Assembly: GCA_963930655.1 (NCBI GenBank)
Contig: OZ005621.1
Span: forward strand, 11,085,001-11,149,000
DNA: 64,000 nucleotides
Direction of reading: 5' to 3'
Origin: Myrica gale
Taxonomy: Eukaryota; Streptophyta; Magnoliopsida; Fagales; Myricaceae
The first letter of the stretch is position 1. Each line of letters starts with the position of its first letter. The notes below the pieces were generated by a model. That model saw nothing but the letters and a program-made list of their open reading frames with translations. It was not told the DNA's origin and searched no databases. Shown piece after piece: positions 58,901-64,000 of this stretch. The translations under genes and the position numbers were made by a program.

Positions 58901-61900
58901 TTGTTGGGGAGATCACCATATAAAGTGTTCTAGTGGGTTAATAATACGACATATAGAGATACAACTCAACTTGTAAACTTAAAGGCTATAGATTGGAAGT
59001 CAACTATGCTTTATTTACTCCCATATATGTGATCTCTTTCCAATATGACATTTCAACCTTTTATTACTCATATGTATATTCAACAATGCACTTTTTTCCT
59101 GTTGATATTATCTCTTAATGAATTGGAGATATTTCATATTTGGGGGATGTTTGTTTTGGTGAGATTTTTAGAATTGGAAGTGTTTTGAGAATTTTTAGGT
59201 GATGTTAAAGTTTATTGGTATGCGTGTAGAAGTTGTTGACTTGTATTGGTATTTGAATATATTCGGTATGTAAATTCTATAATTTATGTGTATCCTAAAA
59301 TACTTGTCAAAACGAACATCTTTGGTTTCTATATCCATGGAGTCACACCCTAGATTGCTTTTTATTGGCTAACTTTGCGGTTTATTTGAAATGATTTATA
59401 TAATCTCATGGTACATATACTATATTTACCATTCTTAGTTCCAAGGTTAATTTGCTTCCATGACATGGTTCATGGGCGCCTATTACCAATACTTGGGGAC
59501 TACTTTAAATTCAATTACACTCTCAAGCGCTTCCTGTTTCGTTCAGGGATGCTAGCCGCAGAAGCTGCATTTGATGTACTTCTTGAAGACTCGAATATGG
59601 AAATGTATTGGGATACTTTACAGAAATCATGGATATGGGAAGAGCTATACAGAGCACGAAACTACCGACCAGTAAGTAGCATGTCATTGTCTATAATTTT
59701 GAAACTATATTTTGACTGGCTTTTGATATACAGCTAATACTTTGTATAGCTTGTCTTCTTAAACTTCTTGGTTGTCCCACATGTATTCCAATTGTTTAAC
59801 CTTCTCCAGAAACCATACCTCAATAATTCTGCAAAAGCACCTCTTAAATTTATTTTTTCATTATGGTTAATATCTTCTGTCATGCATAAAGCTGTCTGCC
59901 CATACAGCACTGTTTGTCTTACTAGACTGATTGACGAGAGAATCATGCAATCAAACTCAGTCTCTAATTTATCTGAGAGGTGACTTTATTTGTCTGACGA
60001 TAGAAAGAGTAGATAGGCACAATGCAATTCCATTTATTTGTATAAACTATTTGTGATCTGTTTTTTAATAATAGCTACATTGTAACCTTTCCTCTTACAA
60101 AGTCTAGCATTGCAGGCGTTTGAATATGGGCTTATTCCTGGCTTGGTCATAAGTGGATTAGAACAGTAAGATCTCACATTCTGCTGATTATGATATTCTT
60201 AATTTATGAGATCTCTTTCTTTCCTTTTTTTTTGTTGTTGTCTGAGGTTTGCCCACCCATATTTTCCACCTGGCAGCTATATACTGAAAGGAAGATCCCC
60301 CTTCACGCTGAAGCACGGGAAACCTGATCATGAAGCAACAAAGGTGAGGAACATTATCAAGAAACCATGCATTTTTGTTACTCTTGCGCAGGTACTAACA
60401 GAGTTGATAGTCATTAGTGAATAATTGAGTTTTAGGGTAATAGTTCAGGTTGAAGTAGGTAAAATGAAGTGATTGCTTTAAAAGCACAATTGTCAGGAAA
60501 TGCTGATCATCATGAACAGTAGAATTATATTAAATGAGTTCTCACCCTAGGCTATGATGTAACATGTCTGCACTTCAAGTGACCATGATTCTAGTCTGTG
60601 TCATCCTCATATACTATATATGCTTAATACAGCCTGGTTGTATGTGCTGACCAGAACCGATTATATGTTCCCCCAGTCAGAACATAAACAACAAAGTACA
60701 CCATTTTTTTCAACTGATCATGGGTCCTTGTCACCGACTCTGAAGAAGGCTTCTTGTCATTTTTCACGTACTTCGAAGTTTGACTAATTGTTACATCAGC
60801 AACTTTTTTGGCTGAATAGCACTGATTGGATGTATCAGAATTGATGGCAGCATTAGATTATAAGTGCAGTCTGTTTTGTCACATCAGAAACATTGAACTA
60901 GAATTGTAGTCTATGACTCTAGCATCTACGATAGCAAACAATTGACTTATTTTAATGCAAACAATAACTGGTCAGTGCCCTCATATATCTGCGCAGGTTG
61001 TGAGGTCATATTCTCCAATACAATATCCAAAGCCAGATGGAGTTTTGTCTTTTGACGTGCCAACCTCCTTACACAGGTTTTAAAATTGAATATAGTCTCA
61101 AATTTCTTATTCATCTAGTTCTTAATCAGCAGTTGGCAGGGAAAGATGTTATGCGGATATCGTACTTCATCCACCTATTTGGATTGCAGATATTATAATC
61201 TCGATCATGCTGGGTCACTAATTTCAGTCTTTCAAACGGGTCTTGGGAATGTGACGGGTTAGGGTTTGATTGGCCCAGTCCACTGTGCCAATCACTTGTA
61301 TGCGGTTCACTTACTAGGAAAATAAAAACAAATAATTCCAGGGTGAAGACTAATTAAAGAAGGTTGTAGTAATGAAGTTTCTTGCTAGCCGTTCTTGTTA
61401 TAAAATATCTTTTGAGCTGAAGTAACTTACAGTGTTGTAGCAATTTCTTGGTTCCTTATGATAATAGGATGAGTTGAAGAGCCCAACATTGAGTACTCTG
61501 TTCTCCAGACCAAACACATATCCCTATTATTATCAGGGGAAGATGACAAGTATGAGTTTTCCACTCCGTTGTTATGTTGCGTAATGGATAAAAAAATGAC
61601 CAGCATTTTTCTTTTTCTCAACGAGTGCCCCTCTTTGATTCATTGAAGAAAAACTTGCTGTGGCAATTTTAGCTTAGAGCAAAACACAGTTGCGATCCAT
61701 GGTAACTCAATTTTTTAGGGCAATGGACTATGTTCCTCATCTTCATTTCTCTGGTTTTCTAGTCATTGATGTATTGATATATGTTTGCTTATTAGGAGCA
61801 ATACAAATCATGAACACGACCAACCTGCTCACCTTCGCTTGAAAGACCCCAAGATTCCTGAACTTGTCAATTTGCCAGACTATGCTGGACCCGAGTCGCG

Positions 61901-62658
61901 ATATTGTCCCGCACGTGTATATGAGTGAGTAATTTGCTATTTTTATGGCTTGTGCGTGCTTTGTGTACTCTGCTGTAAATGGATGGATTAGCTCTGGTTA
62001 TGCTTTTTTTCATCTTGGTTTGAATTTTAGGTATATACCGGATGAAAAGAGTCAACTGAAATTGCAGATCAATGCTCAAAATTGCCTACACTGCAAGGTA
62101 TGCCTGGCCAATTGGAAGATAGTTGGAACTTTGTGTTTATCAGAATAGATGTCCTAGAAGTTGCATTCATGCACACATTTAGAAAGAAATATTTTTATAG
62201 TAGACCTCAAAACAGATAGTGTGTTATGTATCTGCATGATTGGCTTGGTTCACACGGTGAAGTCTTTCCCTTACAGAATGCAAGCCTTTAGATTGTGCCA
62301 TGAAGCCTGTCTTAATTTCATCTATTTTATGGTCGATCTCAACCGAGGAGGCACATTGAAAAAGAGAAATTTTTAGGAGAACATTATAAATAGGATGTTA
62401 ATTTGGGAAAATGAAGTGCAAAAAAGTGAAGTCCAGAATATTCACGTTTTGGAAATTTTGTTGCAAAACCTAGAGGAAACTAGATCCTATTTATCACAGC
62501 TTAATTTCATTAATTACCCACATATTGCTTATAATCTCCGAAGTTGAAATTGTTTCTCTTTTGCTATTTTTCAGGCCTGTGATATTAAAGACCCAAAGCA
62601 AAATATAGAGTGGACAGTGCCAGAAGGAGGTGGCGGCCCAGGCTACTCAGTCATGTAG
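46919..62658 (+). CDS. ETFQO: Electron-transfer flavoprotein:ubiquinone oxidoreductase, 18 exons
   Basis: Exons: 46919-47438, 48609-48685, 49387-49493, 49733-49814, 49892-50000, 52154-52200, 52312-52386, 52970-53086, 53872-53940, 55562-55654, 56070-56172, 59547-59671, 60116-60165, 60277-60343, 60997-61076, 61796-61924, 62031-62097, 62575-62658. They sum to 2001 bases (666 residues plus stop) with all phases matching. The protein sits on the inner mitochondrial membrane and passes electrons from reduced ETF to ubiquinone; in plants this serves branched-chain amino acid and phytanoyl-CoA breakdown during carbon starvation. A Ser/Arg-rich transit region precedes the FAD motif GAGPAG (139-144). 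Other landmarks are [20 protein letters not shown] and the 4Fe-4S cysteines 611, 635, 638 and 641. The N-terminus is about 30 residues longer than I recall for Arabidopsis. Intron 5 uses a GC donor. Confidence 0.95.
50001..52153 (+). other. ETFQO intron 5 with a GC donor
   Basis: The conserved protein sequence runs from VELK to [12 protein letters not shown] only if the donor is AAAAG|GCATCT and the acceptor is ATACAG|GGCGCA. No GT at this place restores both the frame and the conserved residues. GC-AG introns are a known minor class, but here the bases after GC (ATCT) are a weak match. A CT run and an AC run begin right after the donor. Confidence 0.75.
50003..50070. repeat. Compound CT / AC microsatellite next to a splice donor
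   Basis: About nine CT units run from four bases into intron 5, followed by ACAC-rich runs to about 50070. It lies directly downstream of the unusual GC donor. Confidence 0.85.
56884..58044. mobile_element. Inverted LTR pair inserted in ETFQO intron 11
   Basis: The element starts TGTTAGAATATTTAGTATAT and ends with its near-exact inverted copy (ATATACCAAATATTCTAACA). It has a perfect 5-bp target duplication TACTG (56879-56883 and 58045-58049). The arms stay complementary far inward. CATCAATCAAGGAGATTG, CACAAATTAGG, and the promoter-like ATTCTTTTATAAATACACC followed by AACACACACTC on the left have inverted partners at 57930-58040 and 57500-57570. The left arm holds a small TRIM-like insertion. 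The right arm holds a MITE-like insertion (about 57575-57942, ends GGGTGTGTTTGCAAAACC and GGCTTGCAAAAACACCC). This is best read as two LTR copies joined tail to tail. There is no coding region. Confidence 0.7.
56934..57211 (-). mobile_element. Small TRIM-like element in the left arm
   Basis: Two direct repeats of about 78 bp (56934-57012 and 57134-57211) share TTAAGTTGATAGGAA and TTTGAATTATATTCTCTAACA. On the minus strand the internal 121 bases begin TGGTATCAAAGCTAAGGTCC, a primer-binding-site-like sequence, and end GTGCGGGAGAG, a polypurine-like tract. The flanks show a repeated CAATCAAGxAGATTGATG instead of a clean 5-bp duplication. Similar short elements are frequent in dicot introns. Confidence 0.6.
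58366..59085. repeat. Pair of diverged ~185-bp direct repeats in ETFQO intron 11
   Basis: The copies at 58366-58552 and 58902-59085 share TTGGGGAG at the start, TCTAATGGGTT/TCTAGTGGGTT, CAACTATGCT/TAACTATGCT, ATGACCTCTTTCCAAT/GTGATCTCTTTCCAAT and GTATTCAA/ATATTCAACA at the end. The second begins TGTTGGGGAG and ends TTCAACA, an LTR-like pair of ends. The 350 bases between them are non-coding and I found no clear primer-binding site. Confidence 0.5.
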
Positions 62659-63336
62659 ATCAATAGCACTCACTCACCTTGGCAGAAAAAGGGTACATAT
62701 AATGCATAAAATTTTTAGTCTATCACTGCTTCCCAACGACTTACAAGCTCAATAAATGCACGTATTTTTCATGGATCTCACGAGCTCCATTGATATGGAG
62801 ATTGTTGTTCATTTCGTTTTGCACTTTGGATGGAGAAATATTTTCAGAATAAATATATTTTTCACTCAACTACTACAGGAAGTTTGTTTGGTGATATACC
62901 TTCGAACTATCAATGTTAGATATTTTTTACCTTTCATTAAATTTTTTTATTAAATTAGACAGAAATGACGATAATGCTTCTTTAACTTTGCATGTTTTCA
63001 TATCTGATAGATGGCCATTGTTGTTTATAGCTCAAGTCATTGGGGGCATTATAGTTATTTCAAGTGTTAAAAAAATTCACTTATAAAAAAAAGTGTTAAA
63101 AAAATTCAATTTCTATCTAATTTAAAGGAAGGGGTAAAGTGTATAACATTGATAATATTATTTGATGGGTGTGATAATGTATCAAAGATTGCTAGTCTAG
63201 GGTGCAATATATTAAACATTTATAGTTGACTGGTGAATAGTGCATTTATCCCAATATTCTTTATGTATTTTTCTCCTTTTTGTAAGTAAATTTCTCCTAA
63301 GTTATAGATTTTGGCTCACCTCCCGTTATAGGCCTA
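62659..63336. other. ETFQO 3' region
   Basis: Likely the 3' UTR for the first few hundred bases, then AT-rich intergenic sequence. An AATAAA-like signal (CTCAATAAATG) occurs at about 62749. No gene is recognisable. Confidence 0.45.
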
Positions 63337-64000
63337 TGACACCCCGGCATATGATAATTTAATATAAATATACTGGTATTTAAATTTGAATCATTTGATA
63401 TTTTTATTTTTATTTAGAATATTACTAATTTGAAAAATTAAGAATTAATATATAATTTTGCCTGATTCAGCGTTTGAGCACCAGCAGGGAATGAAATAGT
63501 TAAACAATTGAACGCCTTAATTTGTAAAACGTTTGGTCAAAAATACCAATAGGAAATCACGTTCCAACATTTACAGCAGCCATCGTTCACTTCATTTCAC
63601 CATCAACCATTGGGAGAGAGAAGGCCCCCTCTTTCTTGACTCTTATTTCTCTCTATAATCCTCTTCCTTTATGGCCTCCCTCTCAGATCTGCTCTCACGT
63701 GGTCGAGCTTTACAATAAATTTTTCCTTTTGACTTCTTTTTGGGGTTTTATTTAAGTGAAGTTCAAGTGTAGATCCGGTCTCTTTTGGAGGTCTTCGGCA
63801 GCCACGACCAATATGGACGGCTTCAACATCATTAGGCATCTTCTTCTGTCCCAGCCCGAAGTCAAAATGGTGCCACGTGAGACCCATGTGCTCGTAACTT
63901 TTCCTTCCAAATCTGAGCTCCAATGAAAGGCCATACATAGGCACATCCTGGTGGCTCGTTTTGTGGCTGCTCAACACTAGTTGGCCAGTGCATGGGGGCC
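63337..64000 (+). mobile_element. Start of a Gypsy-type LTR running off the window
   Basis: The sequence from 63337 begins TGACACCCCGGCATATG, the typical start of large plant Gypsy LTRs, and resembles the starts at 7627 and 1156 in style. No other end is visible, because the window stops. Short frames on either strand in the last 350 bases match nothing I recognise. Confidence 0.5.

Noticed and set aside
58366-59085. Calling the 185-bp direct repeats a definite TRIM
   Set aside because: No primer-binding site, polypurine tract or target duplication was found; kept only as a repeat pair.
63669-63977. 102-codon minus-strand frame at the right edge
   Set aside because: It lies in a probable LTR, has no recognised domain and no splice context.
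1-64000. tRNA, rRNA or other structural RNA genes
   Set aside because: No cloverleaf or conserved RNA gene sequence was recognised by eye. A tRNA and covariance-model scan would be decisive.

Overview
The window is nuclear DNA from a flowering plant, almost certainly a eudicot. It holds four intact-looking plant genes: a rhomboid-like protein, an EDR2-like DUF1336 protein, a strictosidine-synthase-like protein and electron-transfer flavoprotein:ubiquinone oxidoreductase (ETFQO). They have plant GT-AG introns and sit among several layers of plant LTR retrotransposons, TRIMs, a LINE and hAT elements. The species cannot be named from the sequence alone. No bacterial, viral or organellar gene block is present.

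Layout. Bases 1-12,060 are a transposon graveyard. A minus-strand plant transposon protein remnant comes first, then a 2.3-kb Gypsy-type LTR at 1156-3432. A cluster of TGATCAATCG-like words covers 3480-3965. A long field of GTCCGGAC/GTTCGGAC-like words (4200-7626 and 11231-12060) is split by a 3.6-kb solo Gypsy LTR (7627-11230). Bases 13,000-22,330 hold an old Copia element on the plus strand. A pol-less Sirevirus-like Copia element (15510-20531, TSD TTTTT) sits inside it and has four polypurine tracts and very unequal LTRs. Bases 22,627-25,797 hold a 330-bp hAT MITE (TSD CTTAATCC) and a 2.1-kb non-autonomous hAT element (TSD ATGGGCTG) that carries a broken copy of a ZAT-type C2H2 zinc-finger gene.

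Bases 26-36.4 kb are the gene-rich part: rhomboid-like (+), EDR2-like (-) and SSL (+), separated by short intergenic repeats. Bases 37,092-38,299 hold a minus-strand TRIM array (LTR-internal-LTR-internal-LTR, TSD GATGT) whose internal regions are almost entirely a ~22-bp minisatellite. Bases 38.5-41.1 kb hold a LINE whose reverse-transcriptase end is inverted relative to its zinc-binding and RNase H end, with an LTR-like segment at the junction. Bases 41.1-46.1 kb hold two more truncated Copia elements.

From 46,919 to 62,658 the plus strand carries ETFQO: 18 exons and 666 codons, reconstructed from splice sites with every phase matching. Its intron 5 appears to be a GC-AG intron. Its 3.4-kb intron 11 contains a 1.16-kb insertion built as an inverted LTR pair (TSD TACTG). 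The last 660 bases enter another Gypsy-type LTR.

The genes are not an operon and show no sign of a joint pathway. ETFQO feeds electrons from branched-chain amino acid and phytanoyl-CoA breakdown into mitochondrial ubiquinone. The rhomboid is a membrane protease candidate, the SSL a six-bladed beta-propeller hydrolase-like protein, and the EDR2-like protein carries only the C-terminal EDR2 domain. I found no new gene system. The most unusual content is in transposon architecture: the TRIM array, the palindromic-word clusters, the inverted LTR pair, the inverted LINE and the gene-carrying hAT element.
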